NCBI RefSeq assembly: GCF_035650855.1
Contig: NZ_DASRGV010000315.1
Location: forward strand, 1 to 64,000
Direction: 5' to 3'
DNA from: Actinocrinis sp035650855
Lineage (GTDB): Bacteria > Actinomycetota > Actinomycetes > Streptomycetales > Catenulisporaceae
DNA: 64,000 nucleotides
The notes beneath the pieces are model-generated. The model was not told where the DNA came from and did not search any database. It saw nothing but the letters and a program-made list of their open reading frames with translations. Positions 24,607 to 32,704 of the stretch are shown piece after piece. The translations under genes were made by a program, and so were the position numbers. Within the stretch, counting starts at the first letter, position 1. Every line of letters begins with the position of its first letter.

Positions 24607-26241
24607 CTACGGGCCGGCGGCGAGCAGCGCCGCGCGGTCAACCTTGCCCGTCGCCGAAAGCGGAAACCCGTCCCGAATGCGGATCTCGCCCGGGATCATG
24701 TAGCCGGGCAGCCGCCCGGCGAGGTACCCGCGCACCGCTGCCGGGGTGCAGCCCTCGTGTTCGGGGACGACGAAGGCGACCAGCTTCTTCTGCCCGGTCG
24801 GATCCTCGGTCACCAGGACATGGCTCTGCTTCACCGCCGGGCACGCGTCGAGATGGTGGGCGACCTCGCCCAGTTCGATCCGGTACCCGTTGATCTTCAC
24901 CTGGTCGTCGAGGCGTCCTTGGAAGACGAGCACGCCGTCGTCGCGAAGGTAAGCGCGATCGCCGGTGCGGTAGACCCGCTCGATGACGCCGCCCAGCCGG
25001 ACGGTCGCGAAGCTGTGCGCCGTGGCCTCGGGCGACGCGAGGTAGCCGGGCGACAGACCGGGCCCGGCGAGCAGGACCTCGCCGGTTTCGCCGGGTTCGC
25101 ACAGCCGCCCGGCCTCGACGACGTAGGCGCGGGTGTTCTGGATGGGCACGCCGATCGGCAGCGCGTTCTCGTCGGCGCGCAGCGCGCGCACCGGGTGATA
25201 GGTGGCGAAGGTGGTGCACTCCGTGGGCCCGTACACGCTGGTGAGCCGATCCGGGCCGTACCGGTCCAGGGCGCGGGCGATGTGCCGGAGCGAGTGCGCT
25301 TCGCCGCCGGTGAGGATGCGGCCGACGCTGTCGAGGGTCTGCGGCGCCTCGTCGAGGATCGAGTTGAACAGCGCGGTCGTGAGGAAGATATCGGTGACTT
25401 TCTCCTGCTCCAGCACGCGTTGCAGTTCGGAGAAGCGCACGAACGCCGAGGGGTACAGGACGCAGGTGCCGCCGTGCAGCAGCGCTCCCCAGATCTCGAA
25501 GGTGGCCGCGTCGAAGGTGACTGGAGCCAGCTGGAGCAGCACGCTGGATTCGTCGAGGGTGGTGTAGCGGGCGCGGAAGACGAGGCGCGCGATGGCGCGG
25601 TGCTGAATCGGCACCGCCTTGGGCCGGCCGGTGGATCCGGAGGTGAAGTTGACGTACGCGATCGCCTCGGCGCTCGTGGTGGCCGCCGGGTTCCCGGGAT
25701 CGTCTGCGGCGTCTGCGTTTTCAATGGACGCTGTGTCTTCGATGGACGCTGTGTCTTCGATGGACGCTGTGTTTTCAACGGACCCCGCTTCCTCAATAGG
25801 CACCGTGGTCACGCCGGGCAGCCGCGCGGAGAGATTGGCGGCCGCGTCACCGAGCGCCACGGTGCACTGCGCCTGCTCGAAGAGGGCCGCGAGCCGGTCG
25901 TCCGGCCACGTGGCGTCGACTGGCAAATACGCCCCGCCGCACTTGAGCACGGCGAGTAAGGACGCGATCAGTTCCGGGCTGCGTCGCGCGCAGACCCCCA
26001 CGATCCGGCCTTCGCAAGATCCGTGCGCGAGCAGACGTGCGGCGATGCGGTTCGCGAGCGCGTTCAGCTCCCGATAGGTCAAACGCCGTGAGCCGTGCAC
26101 TACCGCCACCGAGTCGCTGAACCGCGCTACGCATTGTTCGAAGAGTTCTGAAACGCTGGCCTGTCCGGGATACGGCGCGGTGGTGCGGTTGAGCAGCCGG
26201 TGTGCTTCCAACGCTTTGTCGGTGACTTCGAGCTCATCCAT
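24607..26241 (-). CDS. Stand-alone NRPS adenylation domain
   Basis: Activates an amino acid as the AMP ester and loads the adjacent carrier protein. The 544 residues hold the core motifs NFTSGSTGRPKAVP (A3), SVYGPTECTTFA (A5), YRTGDRAYLRDDG (A7), GRLDDQVKINGYRIELGE (A8) and ATGKVDRAAL (A10 with the catalytic Lys). No condensation or carrier domain is attached. A hand-read specificity code D-A-F-F-L-G-V-T-F-K resembles isoleucine/valine-type codes. Four six-residue repeats (SVENTA/SIEDTA) sit before A3 and are absent from normal A domains. The ATG overlaps the thioesterase stop. The layout parallels CytC1 of the dichloroaminobutyrate pathway. Confidence 0.9.
   Translation of the reverse strand: MDELEVTDKALEAHRLLNRTTAPYPGQASVSELFEQCVARFSDSVAVVHGSRRLTYRELNALANRIAARLLAHGSCEGRIVGVCARRSPELIASLLAVLKCGGAYLPVDATWPDDRLAALFEQAQCTVALGDAAANLSARLPGVTTVPIEEAGSVENTASIEDTASIEDTASIENADAADDPGNPAATTSAEAIAYVNFTSGSTGRPKAVPIQHRAIARLVFRARYTTLDESSVLLQLAPVTFDAATFEIWGALLHGGTCVLYPSAFVRFSELQRVLEQEKVTDIFLTTALFNSILDEAPQTLDSVGRILTGGEAHSLRHIARALDRYGPDRLTSVYGPTECTTFATYHPVRALRADENALPIGVPIQNTRAYVVEAGRLCEPGETGEVLLAGPGLSPGYLASPEATAHSFATVRLGGVIERVYRTGDRAYLRDDGVLVFQGRLDDQVKINGYRIELGEVAHHLDACPAVKQSHVLVTEDPTGQKKLVAFVVPEHEGCTPAAVRGYLAGRLPGYMIPGEIRIRDGFPLSATGKVDRAALLAAGP
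25718..25789. repeat. Four 18-bp tandem repeats within the adenylation gene
   Basis: Two identical central units (TCTTCGATGGACGCTGTG) are flanked by one diverged copy on each side. They encode the acidic hexapeptide repeats (S-I-E-D-T-A) in a loop before the A3 motif. Being in frame, copy number can change without breaking the gene. Confidence 0.85.
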
Positions 26242-26992
26242 CCCCGGCTCCGATTCGGCGGTCGATGGCCTTGAGTAGGTCGGACAAGTGCGTGTCGAGA
26301 AAGAAGTGGCCGCCGGGCATTTCCAGCAGCTCCGCGCAGCGCGTGGTGAACGACGCCCAACCGCTCATCGCCGCGCGGGTGTCGACCGGATCATCGACGC
26401 CGTACATCGCCGTGATCGGTACGTCGACGGACTGCCCGTGCCAGTCGGTCCACAGTTCGGCGAGGCGGATCTCCTCGCGCACCACGGGCAGCAGCAGGTC
26501 GCGCACGCCCGGGGAATCGAGGAATTCGGCCGGAGTCCCGCCCATGCGCCGCAACGCGTCGCAGAATCCTGCTTGATCGAGTTCGTGCATGTACGGCCGC
26601 ACCTGCGGGACGTCCGGGCTGCGACAGCCGGAGACGAACAGGCGTCGGGTGCAGTCCGGGTGGTCCTTCTTCGCCCGGTGCACGAGCTCGTAGGCGAGTC
26701 GCCCGCCGAAGCTGTGGCCGTAGAACGCGTGCGGCGCGGCCAGATACGGCGCGAGCGCCGCGTACACGTCCGCTACCAGCGTTTCCCAGTGCTGATACGG
26801 CTTCTCCTTGATCCGCTTGCCGTGGCCGGGCAGCCTGAGCGTGAGCAGCTCCACGTCCGGTGCCACGCCGGCGGACCAGGCCCGGAACATGTCCGGGCTG
26901 CCGCCGGCGTAGGCGAGGCAGATCAGCCGGATGCGCACCGCCGGTTCGGCGGGGCGGATGGTCACCACCCAGCGATCGCCGTCGTCGGACAT
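26234..26992 (-). CDS. Type II thioesterase
   Basis: Alpha/beta hydrolase of the NRPS/PKS type II thioesterase family (252 residues). It has LICLAYAGGSPDMFRAW near the N terminus, the nucleophile elbow GHSFGG with Ser94, the acid in YGVDDPVD and His in GGHFFLDTH. In cassettes with a free carrier protein such enzymes either release the finished amino acid or clear misloaded carriers. It lies 13 bases after the carrier gene, and its stop overlaps the adenylation gene. Release of the chlorinated amino acid is the likely role here. Confidence 0.9.
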   Translation of the reverse strand: MSDDGDRWVVTIRPAEPAVRIRLICLAYAGGSPDMFRAWSAGVAPDVELLTLRLPGHGKRIKEKPYQHWETLVADVYAALAPYLAAPHAFYGHSFGGRLAYELVHRAKKDHPDCTRRLFVSGCRSPDVPQVRPYMHELDQAGFCDALRRMGGTPAEFLDSPGVRDLLLPVVREEIRLAELWTDWHGQSVDVPITAMYGVDDPVDTRAAMSGWASFTTRCAELLEMPGGHFFLDTHLSDLLKAIDRRIGAGDG

Positions 26993-27005
26993 CCGTGCTC
27001 CCCGG

Positions 27006-27290
27006 TCACCGGGCCGCGGCGGACCGCGCCGGATCGGCGGCGCCGGCGGTGTTGCGCTGGATGGTCGCGGCGATGGCGCTCACGGTGCTGTGCTCGTACA
27101 GGTCGTCGGGCGGCAGCGCGTCCTCGCCGAACTCCTCCTCGACCCGGGCGATCAGCCTGATCGCGGTGAGCGAGGTGGCGCCGGCCGCGAAGATGTCGCC
27201 CTCGGCCCCGTCGAGCTCGACGCCAAGGTCGCGGCACGCCCCGATCACCCACTGCTCGACCTGGTTGCCGGCCGCGTCCGCCGCGCTCAC
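27006..27290 (-). CDS. Stand-alone peptidyl carrier protein
   Basis: The 94-residue protein is one PCP domain. The attachment segment FAAGATSLTAIRL carries Ser40 for phosphopantetheine, preceded by the helix I region and followed by the usual LYEHSTVSAIA helix III. Its ATG overlaps the halogenase stop by four bases, so halogenase and carrier are made together. It should hold the amino acid loaded by the adenylation enzyme while the halogenase acts on it, the role of CytC2. Confidence 0.9.
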   Translation of the reverse strand: MSAADAAGNQVEQWVIGACRDLGVELDGAEGDIFAAGATSLTAIRLIARVEEEFGEDALPPDDLYEHSTVSAIAATIQRNTAGAADPARSAAAR

Positions 27291-28252
27291 GCCGCACCCA
27301 CCGGGGTGCGCACCGGGAAGCGGAAGCCGTCCACCGTGCTGTCGACGAAGCGGTTGTGCCCGTAGCGGTCCTCGCCGGAGACCAGGACGTTGCCGAACTT
27401 CTCGAGGCTGGCCGCGCCGCCGAACTCCTCGAGGGAGTCAGAATACGGATACACTCGCACCGAGGTCGGCAGGTATCGCGCGGCGAAGCCGAGCCGCATC
27501 TCGTCGGTCTTGCCGCTGTGCGGGAGCGAGGCGTGCATCAGGGTCGACCAGAACATGATGAACTGGCCCTGCCGCATGACCTGCGAGACGGCCTTGGACT
27601 CGTCCGGCGACCAGTTCGGGTCCTTTTGCAGCTGCCGGTAGTCGTAGCCGAAGAAGCCGCGGCGCACCCCGCCCTTCACCTGCTGGTTGATGGAGTCGGC
27701 GTCGTAGGTCATGGTCTTGGACTCGTCGTAGTTCATCGTGCGGTGCGATCCCGGGATGAACTGCAGGCAGCCGTTCTCCAGTGTCGCCGGGGTGAACGCA
27801 GCCCACACGGTGATCGTCCCGCCGAACTCCGCGTCCTCGGGCCAGACGATCTGCGGGTGCTTCGATCCGGCCACGTTCGAGAAGTTGTCCGCCTGGTGCC
27901 AGTCGGTGCCCTCGTCGCCGGGGTACTTCGGGAAGAACTCGGTGCGCCAGCACAGCGTGTCCGGACCGAGCACCGAGGCGACCCGGTCCACGATCTGCGG
28001 GCTGGTGATGTGCCGGGCCAGGAACTCGATGTCCAGGTGGCGGTCGTAGTTCGCCAGGTTCGTCACGCCGGACATCGCGCCGTCGCTGTTGTATATCGCC
28101 TTCTTCGTGTTGAGCAGTTTCGGCCGCAGGGCCCGCAGATTCCGCTCCATCTCCTCCGCCGGATACAGGTCGAAGGGGCCGATGAAGCCGTCCCGGTGGA
28201 ATCGCTCGAGCTCCTCTGGGCTCAGTGAGAAGTCGGTGCGCTGCTCGTCCAT
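27287..28252 (-). CDS. Fe(II)/2-oxoglutarate-dependent halogenase (SyrB2/CytC3 type)
   Basis: PhyH-superfamily non-heme iron enzyme of 321 residues. The decisive feature is the iron site TDWHQADNF. His119 is followed two residues later by Ala121 where hydroxylases have Asp or Glu, the substitution that opens a chloride site in SyrB2 (His116/Ala118). The distal His240 lies in FWSTLMHASLPHSG and the 2-oxoglutarate-binding Arg in EMRLGFAARY. FGGTITVWAAFTP and RRGFFGYDYRQLQ also match what I remember of SyrB2-like sequences. It should chlorinate an unactivated aliphatic carbon of an amino acid bound to the adjacent carrier. First gene of the cassette; an inverted-repeat operator lies 60 bases upstream. 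Confidence 0.9.
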   Translation of the reverse strand: MDEQRTDFSLSPEELERFHRDGFIGPFDLYPAEEMERNLRALRPKLLNTKKAIYNSDGAMSGVTNLANYDRHLDIEFLARHITSPQIVDRVASVLGPDTLCWRTEFFPKYPGDEGTDWHQADNFSNVAGSKHPQIVWPEDAEFGGTITVWAAFTPATLENGCLQFIPGSHRTMNYDESKTMTYDADSINQQVKGGVRRGFFGYDYRQLQKDPNWSPDESKAVSQVMRQGQFIMFWSTLMHASLPHSGKTDEMRLGFAARYLPTSVRVYPYSDSLEEFGGAASLEKFGNVLVSGEDRYGHNRFVDSTVDGFRFPVRTPVGAA

Positions 28253-28312
28253 GCCCGTCTCCCTCGTGTGCTTGTCGCATTAGGCAGGCTGCCGAGGCAG
28301 TCTATCGGCACT

Positions 28313-28328
28313 GATCCGTATATGGAAC
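28313..28328. promoter_or_regulatory. Putative XRE-cupin operator upstream of the halogenase operon
   Basis: GATCCGTATATGGAAC is an imperfect inverted repeat and matches 13 of 16 positions of GTTCTGTATACGGAAC in the benE/XRE divergent promoter. It lies between the benE stop and the halogenase start. Two copies of the same motif in front of linked units point to a common regulator. Confidence 0.55.
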
Positions 28329-28357
28329 AGCTATCCGGATTCTGATACGTTGCCCGT

Positions 28358-29665
28358 TCAGCGGCCGGTTTGCGGCGCCGCCGCGGCCTGCTCGGCCTGC
28401 TCGGCCTGCGCTGTCCGCTCCGTCTCTTCGGTGCCCTGCGGTGCGTCGGCGGGGCGCTGACGTGGCAGGGCGCTCGTCGTCGCCGACGGAATCCGGCGGT
28501 GGCGCAGCGCGAGGAAGGCGAAACCGGCCAGCAGGCCCCAGAACGGGCTGCTGATTCCAGCCACGGTCACATTCGAGACGGTCACCAGGAAGGTGACCGT
28601 CGCGCATTCGCGCAGCCGCTCCTCGGCCAGCGCGGCGGTCAGCGCGGAGACCAGTGCGCCGAGTAGGGCCAGTCCGGCGACCGTCTCGATCAGCAGCGGG
28701 GACGCCGCCGCGCCGAGGGCGGCGGCCAGGCCGGAGCACAGGCCGAGGACCAGATATCCGCATCCGCTCGCCACCCCCGCGATCCACCGGCGCCGCGGGT
28801 CCGGGTGCGCGTCCGGCCCGGCGGCCATCGCCGCGGTGATCGAGGACAGGTTGAGCGCGATTCCCCCGCTCGGCGCCACCACCAGTCCGGCGGCGCCCGT
28901 CACGGTCAGGATCCGCCGCACCGGCGGCCGGTATCCATAGGTCGCGAGCACGGCGACGCCGGGGATGTTCTGCGAGGCCATGGTGATCACGTACAGCGGC
29001 AGCGCCAGCCCGACGAGCGCGCCGAGGGTCGGCCTCGGCAGGTCGAAGGTGAGCGGCGGGAGCAGTCCCGGCGCCCGGAACCCGCCGCTCGGGCCGACGA
29101 CCGCGACGACCACCGCCGCCGCGGCGAGGGCGGCCGGCACCGCCCAGCGCGGAAGCAGCCGGGAGAAGACGGCCCAGGTCACCACGACCGGCGCCGCCTG
29201 CCACGGGATGTGCGCCATCGCGTTGACCGGTGCGGCGCACAACGGCAACAGCACTCCGGCCAGCAGCGCCGCGGCGATCTGGGGCGGGACCGCGCTGACC
29301 CACCGGCTCAACTGCGGGACAGCGCCCGTGATCACGATCAGCGCGCCGGCCACCACGAAGGCGCCCAGCGCCGCGGCGTACCCGCCGGGTACCCGTCCCG
29401 TCGAGGCCAGCAGCGCCGCACCCGGAGTGGACCAGGCGATGATGACCGGCATGCGGGTGCGCACGCTGAACCAGAGCGTCAGCGCGCCCATGCCGAGCGA
29501 GAGCACCAGCAACCCGGAGGCCGCCCGCGCCGTGTCCGCGCCCACCGCCCGCAGACCGGTGAGGACCACCGCGAAGGAGCCGACATAGCCGACCAGCGCG
29601 GTGACCACCCCGGCGAGGACCGGCTGGCTCCAATCGCGCGCCGCGTGTCGTGTCGTGCCACTCAT
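28358..29665 (-). CDS. BenE-family transporter
   Basis: Integral membrane protein of 435 residues with about 12 hydrophobic segments, the benzoate:H+ symporter (BenE) family. The conserved IAWSTPGAALLAS and PSGGIALNLSSITAA stretches are present, and the C terminus is a Glu/Ala/Gln-rich cytoplasmic tail. The ATG at 29665 fits the divergent promoter; a longer upstream reading would cross the operator. Its substrate is unknown; family members take up aromatic acids. It may belong to the halogenase operon on the same strand, 105 bases upstream, or only to the XRE regulator. Confidence 0.87.
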   Translation of the reverse strand: MSGTTRHAARDWSQPVLAGVVTALVGYVGSFAVVLTGLRAVGADTARAASGLLVLSLGMGALTLWFSVRTRMPVIIAWSTPGAALLASTGRVPGGYAAALGAFVVAGALIVITGAVPQLSRWVSAVPPQIAAALLAGVLLPLCAAPVNAMAHIPWQAAPVVVTWAVFSRLLPRWAVPAALAAAAVVVAVVGPSGGFRAPGLLPPLTFDLPRPTLGALVGLALPLYVITMASQNIPGVAVLATYGYRPPVRRILTVTGAAGLVVAPSGGIALNLSSITAAMAAGPDAHPDPRRRWIAGVASGCGYLVLGLCSGLAAALGAAASPLLIETVAGLALLGALVSALTAALAEERLRECATVTFLVTVSNVTVAGISSPFWGLLAGFAFLALRHRRIPSATTSALPRQRPADAPQGTEETERTAQAEQAEQAAAAPQTGR

Positions 29666-29688
29666 GTGATGTACACCCACCCCGAACT

Positions 29689-29704
29689 GTTCTGTATACG
29701 GAAC
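29689..29704. promoter_or_regulatory. Inverted-repeat operator in the benE/XRE divergent promoter
   Basis: GTTCTGTATACGGAAC is an almost perfect palindrome (only one pair mismatched) centred 33 bases before the XRE start and 31 bases before benE. It is well placed for repression of both genes, and a related copy precedes the halogenase operon. Confidence 0.65.
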
Positions 29705-29729
29705 GAACCAGGGTGGCACGATAGCAACC

Positions 29730-30278
29730 GTGAACGCGAACTCGGCGCCGGAGGCGGCGCGTATCGGCCGGCGTATCACCGCGTTGCGCCGCGAACGCGG
29801 CTGGAGCCTCAACGAGCTGGCCCTCCGCGCCGGGGTCGGCAAGGCGACGCTGTCGGGGGTCGAGGCGGGCACCCGCAATCCGACCCTTGAGACGCTCTAC
29901 GCGATCGCCGGGCAGCTCGGGCTGCCGCTCGCCGCGGTGCTGGCCGATCCGCGCGACGGCATCGAGGCGGTGAGCACCGTGCACGGCACGGCGGTGACGG
30001 CTGAGCTGCTGGCGGTCTTCAACGAGCCGACCGCGGTGTTCGAGTACTACCGGGTGGTCATCAAGCCGAGTCTGCGCCAGACCTCCCCCGCCCACGTCGC
30101 CGGCACCACGGAACACCTCACGGTGTACCGAGGCATCGGCTACGTCGGCGCCAGCCACACGCCGCTCAAGGTGATGGCCGGCAGCTATGCGACATGGAAC
30201 GCTGACGAGCCCCACATCTTCGAGGCCGACGAAGAGATTCACGGCGCGCTGCTCATCCGCTATCCCTCCGCCGCCTGA
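29730..30278 (+). CDS. XRE-family regulator with C-terminal cupin domain
   Basis: The 182 residues hold an N-terminal helix-turn-helix (LRRERGWSLNELALRAGVGKATLSGVEAG) — here described by its position, residues 14-45 — and a C-terminal small-ligand cupin (residues 90-180). Regulators of this build act mostly as ligand-responsive repressors of neighbouring transporter genes. The start is a GTG with little ribosome-site support, so the message may be nearly leaderless. It is divergent from benE with an operator between them. The 3' end overlaps the convergent MFS gene by 19 bases. Confidence 0.85.
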   Translation: MNANSAPEAARIGRRITALRRERGWSLNELALRAGVGKATLSGVEAGTRNPTLETLYAIAGQLGLPLAAVLADPRDGIEAVSTVHGTAVTAELLAVFNEPTAVFEYYRVVIKPSLRQTSPAHVAGTTEHLTVYRGIGYVGASHTPLKVMAGSYATWNADEPHIFEADEEIHGALLIRYPSAA

Positions 30279-31513
30279 GCCCGGGACGGCCCGCCGCCGG
30301 CCGCCGCGGCGCGCGGATCGGTCAGCCGCAACGCCAGTAGGAAGGCCAGGATCGGGAAGACGGCGACGATCTCCAGCGTGCGCACCAGGCCGGTGTGGTC
30401 GGCCAGCACTCCGAGCAACGGGGCGGTCAGGCCGCCGACGGAGTTGGCCAGTCCCAGCGTCATGCCGCTCGCCGTGCCGATGTGCCGGGGCAGGTAATCC
30501 TGGCCCAGGGTGACCTGGACGGTGAACGGCACGAACACGGCCACGCCGAGCACGGCGGTCAACGCGAACCGCACCGCCACCGAGGGGACGAGCACCAGCG
30601 CGAGGAAGGCCGGAATGCACACCGCGTATCCGAGCCTGATCGCGGGCAGCCGTCCCCGGCGGTCCGCGAGGTAGCCGCCCAGCACGGTACCGATCGCTCC
30701 GGCCACGGAGAACACGGTCAGCGCCCACGAACCGACCGCGGTGGACTTGTGCTCCACCCTGATGAACAGCAGGGCCAGGAACGAGATCAGCGAGAAATAC
30801 AGCACCGACCTGGTCACCACGACCGCCGTCAGGGCACTGAACGCCCGCCAGTCATCGCCACGGTCGGCGGCCGCCGCGCTCCCGCCGCGGCGCCCCGCCT
30901 TGCCCGCGCCGGCCACGGTCCACGGGCGTGCGCTCCACGTCGCGGCGGCCATGAGCACGGCCGGCACGGCGAGCAGCGGCGTGCCGCGCAGCCCGGTCGC
31001 CAACAGCACCGGGGTCATGAGCAGCGGCGCCAGGGACACCCCGATGTTGCCGCCGACCGTGAACCAGCTCATCGCGCGGGTCGACGACCGGGCCGCGGCG
31101 CGCGCCACCCGGGCGGCCTCGGGGTGGTATGCGGCGACGCCGATGCCGGAGACCGCGATGGCCAGCCAGGTCAGGACGTAGTTGCCGCCGAGCCCGGAGA
31201 GGCCCACGCCGACCCCGGCCACGAGCATGCCCCCAGGGATCAGCCAGCCGAGGCTGTGCCGGTCGGTGAGCAGGCCGAAGCCGGGCTGCACGATGCTGGC
31301 GAGGAAGGTGGCGGCCAGGGTGATGCCGGTCAGGGCGGCGTAGGTGTAGTGCCGTTCGACGGCGAAGAAGGAGATGAGCACCGGGATGGCGCCCTGGTAG
31401 AGGTCGTTGACGGCATGGGTGGTGGTCAGCAGCACCATGCGTGGGCGCCGCGACTCCTCTCGCGCACCGCTTAACGCGGCGTGGCCGACGGCAGCAGTCT
31501 GTTCTGCGGACAC
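30260..31513 (-). CDS. MFS transporter (fosmidomycin-resistance type)
   Basis: The 417-residue membrane protein has about 12 hydrophobic segments. THAVNDLYQGAIPVLISFF at the first helix and the GVAAYHPEAARVARAAA loop are the signature of the Fsr (fosmidomycin resistance) branch of MFS exporters. The inter-repeat loop is basic and disordered. It is divergent from a GntR regulator that probably controls it. Between two biosynthetic clusters it is a good candidate exporter or self-resistance gene for one of their products; which one is unknown. Confidence 0.87.
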   Translation of the reverse strand: MSAEQTAAVGHAALSGAREESRRPRMVLLTTTHAVNDLYQGAIPVLISFFAVERHYTYAALTGITLAATFLASIVQPGFGLLTDRHSLGWLIPGGMLVAGVGVGLSGLGGNYVLTWLAIAVSGIGVAAYHPEAARVARAAARSSTRAMSWFTVGGNIGVSLAPLLMTPVLLATGLRGTPLLAVPAVLMAAATWSARPWTVAGAGKAGRRGGSAAAADRGDDWRAFSALTAVVVTRSVLYFSLISFLALLFIRVEHKSTAVGSWALTVFSVAGAIGTVLGGYLADRRGRLPAIRLGYAVCIPAFLALVLVPSVAVRFALTAVLGVAVFVPFTVQVTLGQDYLPRHIGTASGMTLGLANSVGGLTAPLLGVLADHTGLVRTLEIVAVFPILAFLLALRLTDPRAAAAGGGPSRAQAAEG

Positions 31514-31698
31514 GGGACCTTACCCCTTACCCCGCTGAGGTCGATGAGTCGCGAAGGGCTCGGTTGCCTTCGGTATGCGCGCACGCCCTGGCGCCCGAGC
31601 ACCGGAGCATGAGTAGGCGATTGCGCGGAAGCCCGGTGCCGGGCGGTCGGCGTCCGCTACACTAGCACTCCTCAGACAACCTGCGAAGGATACGAGTC

Positions 31699-32421
31699 AT
31701 GACGCTCGCGCCGGTGAAGCGCAGTCCGCTGGTCGACCAGGTGATGCAGCGGCTGCTGGCCGAGGTGGCCTCCGGCGCCTGGCCGGTGGGCCAGCGGCTG
31801 CCCTCGGAGACGAGCCTCGCGGGCATGCTCGGGGTCGGCCGCTCGACGATCCGGGAGGCCATCAGGGCCCTGGTCGGCGCGGGCATCGTGGAGACCCGGC
31901 AGGGCCTCGGCGTGTTCGTGGCGTCGACGCGGCCGGTGGAGAACCTGGAGCAGCGGCTGCGCCGAGCCGACGTGCTCGAGGCCTACGAGGTGCGCGGCAG
32001 CCTCGAAGTCACCGCCGCGCGCCTGGCGGCGCAGCGCCGGACGCCGGAGGACCTCGAGCGCCTGGAAGCCGCGCTGGAGCGCCGCATGCAGGCCCGCGGC
32101 GCGAGCGCGCAAGAGCTCGTCGACGCGGATCTCGACTTCCATCAGGCGGTCGTCGCCGCGGCGTGGAACTCCGTGCTCAGCGACGTCTACGGCGCGCTGC
32201 TGCCGGTGTTGCGGACCCGGCTCAAGGACCTGGCCGAGGACGCCGCCGCGAACGCGGACGACCGGATGCGGCGAGCCGACAACGCGCACCGGGTGCTGTT
32301 GGACGCGATCCGCAGCGGTGATCCGCACGCGGCCGCGGACGCGGCGCTGGACCACCTCGAAGGCGCGCGGCGGGGTGTGCGCGCGGCGATGGAGGAGCGC
32401 GGCTCGGAGCAGAAGCCCTGA
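31699..32421 (+). CDS. GntR-family regulator, FadR/FCD subfamily
   Basis: Transcription factor of 240 residues. The winged HTH is clear (RLPSETSLAGMLGVGRSTIR with the GAGIVETRQGLGVFV wing), followed by a helical FCD effector domain with the metal-binding His residues in DLDFHQAVV and the C-terminal DNAHRVLLDAI. FCD proteins respond to small organic acids. It is divergent from the MFS exporter and lies directly upstream of the VANHA peptide operon, separated by a hairpin, so it may regulate either. Confidence 0.87.
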   Translation: MTLAPVKRSPLVDQVMQRLLAEVASGAWPVGQRLPSETSLAGMLGVGRSTIREAIRALVGAGIVETRQGLGVFVASTRPVENLEQRLRRADVLEAYEVRGSLEVTAARLAAQRRTPEDLERLEAALERRMQARGASAQELVDADLDFHQAVVAAAWNSVLSDVYGALLPVLRTRLKDLAEDAAANADDRMRRADNAHRVLLDAIRSGDPHAAADAALDHLEGARRGVRAAMEERGSEQKP

Positions 32422-32427
32422 GGTCGG

Positions 32428-32446
32428 GCCCGGCACCGCGCCGGGC
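32428..32446 (+). terminator. Hairpin after the GntR gene
   Basis: GCCCGGC and GCCGGGC pair perfectly around the loop ACCGC, seven bases after the GntR stop. Outer GGTC/GGACC bases can extend it. It lacks a T-run but probably limits read-through into the peptide operon. Confidence 0.5.
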
Positions 32447-32601
32447 GGACCGTTTCAGTCATCAGTGCTCTTGCTTTCACGAAGATTCAGGCCGACCGAA
32501 TCAGTCAGCTGCTTTGAAAGGCGCAGCTGATGGCGTACAGCGCGCGACCTTCCGGCCACGGTGCGCCATAAGCCGAGCTGACAGAGCCTCTGAACGGTAT
32601 T

Positions 32602-32638
32602 GACCGCTTAATCACCCCTCTGGTTGTATGACAACCGG
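32602..32638 (+). promoter_or_regulatory. Putative promoter with overlapping operator for the VANHA peptide operon
   Basis: TTGACC (32602-32607) and TTGTAT (32626-32631) are separated by 18 bases and resemble -35 and -10 elements. The perfect inverted repeat GGTTGT-ATG-ACAACC (32624-32638) overlaps the -10, where a repressor would act. The leader to the peptide ATG would be about 65 bases. Read by eye, not tested. Confidence 0.45.
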
Positions 32639-32704
32639 CCGGGTCTGAGGACCGAACCAACCGGCCCTCTCCCGCCACCTGTCCATCCTGGAGGGAGTAT
32701 CGAG

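Noticed and set aside
27287..28252. Reading the PhyH-family gene as an ordinary hydroxylase
   Set aside because: The acidic iron ligand is replaced by Ala (H-Q-A) and the gene is coupled to a carrier protein, as in halogenases.
28302..30728. Long antisense frames around benE and the XRE gene
   Set aside because: They cross the operators and both accepted genes, with Arg/Gly-rich shadow composition.
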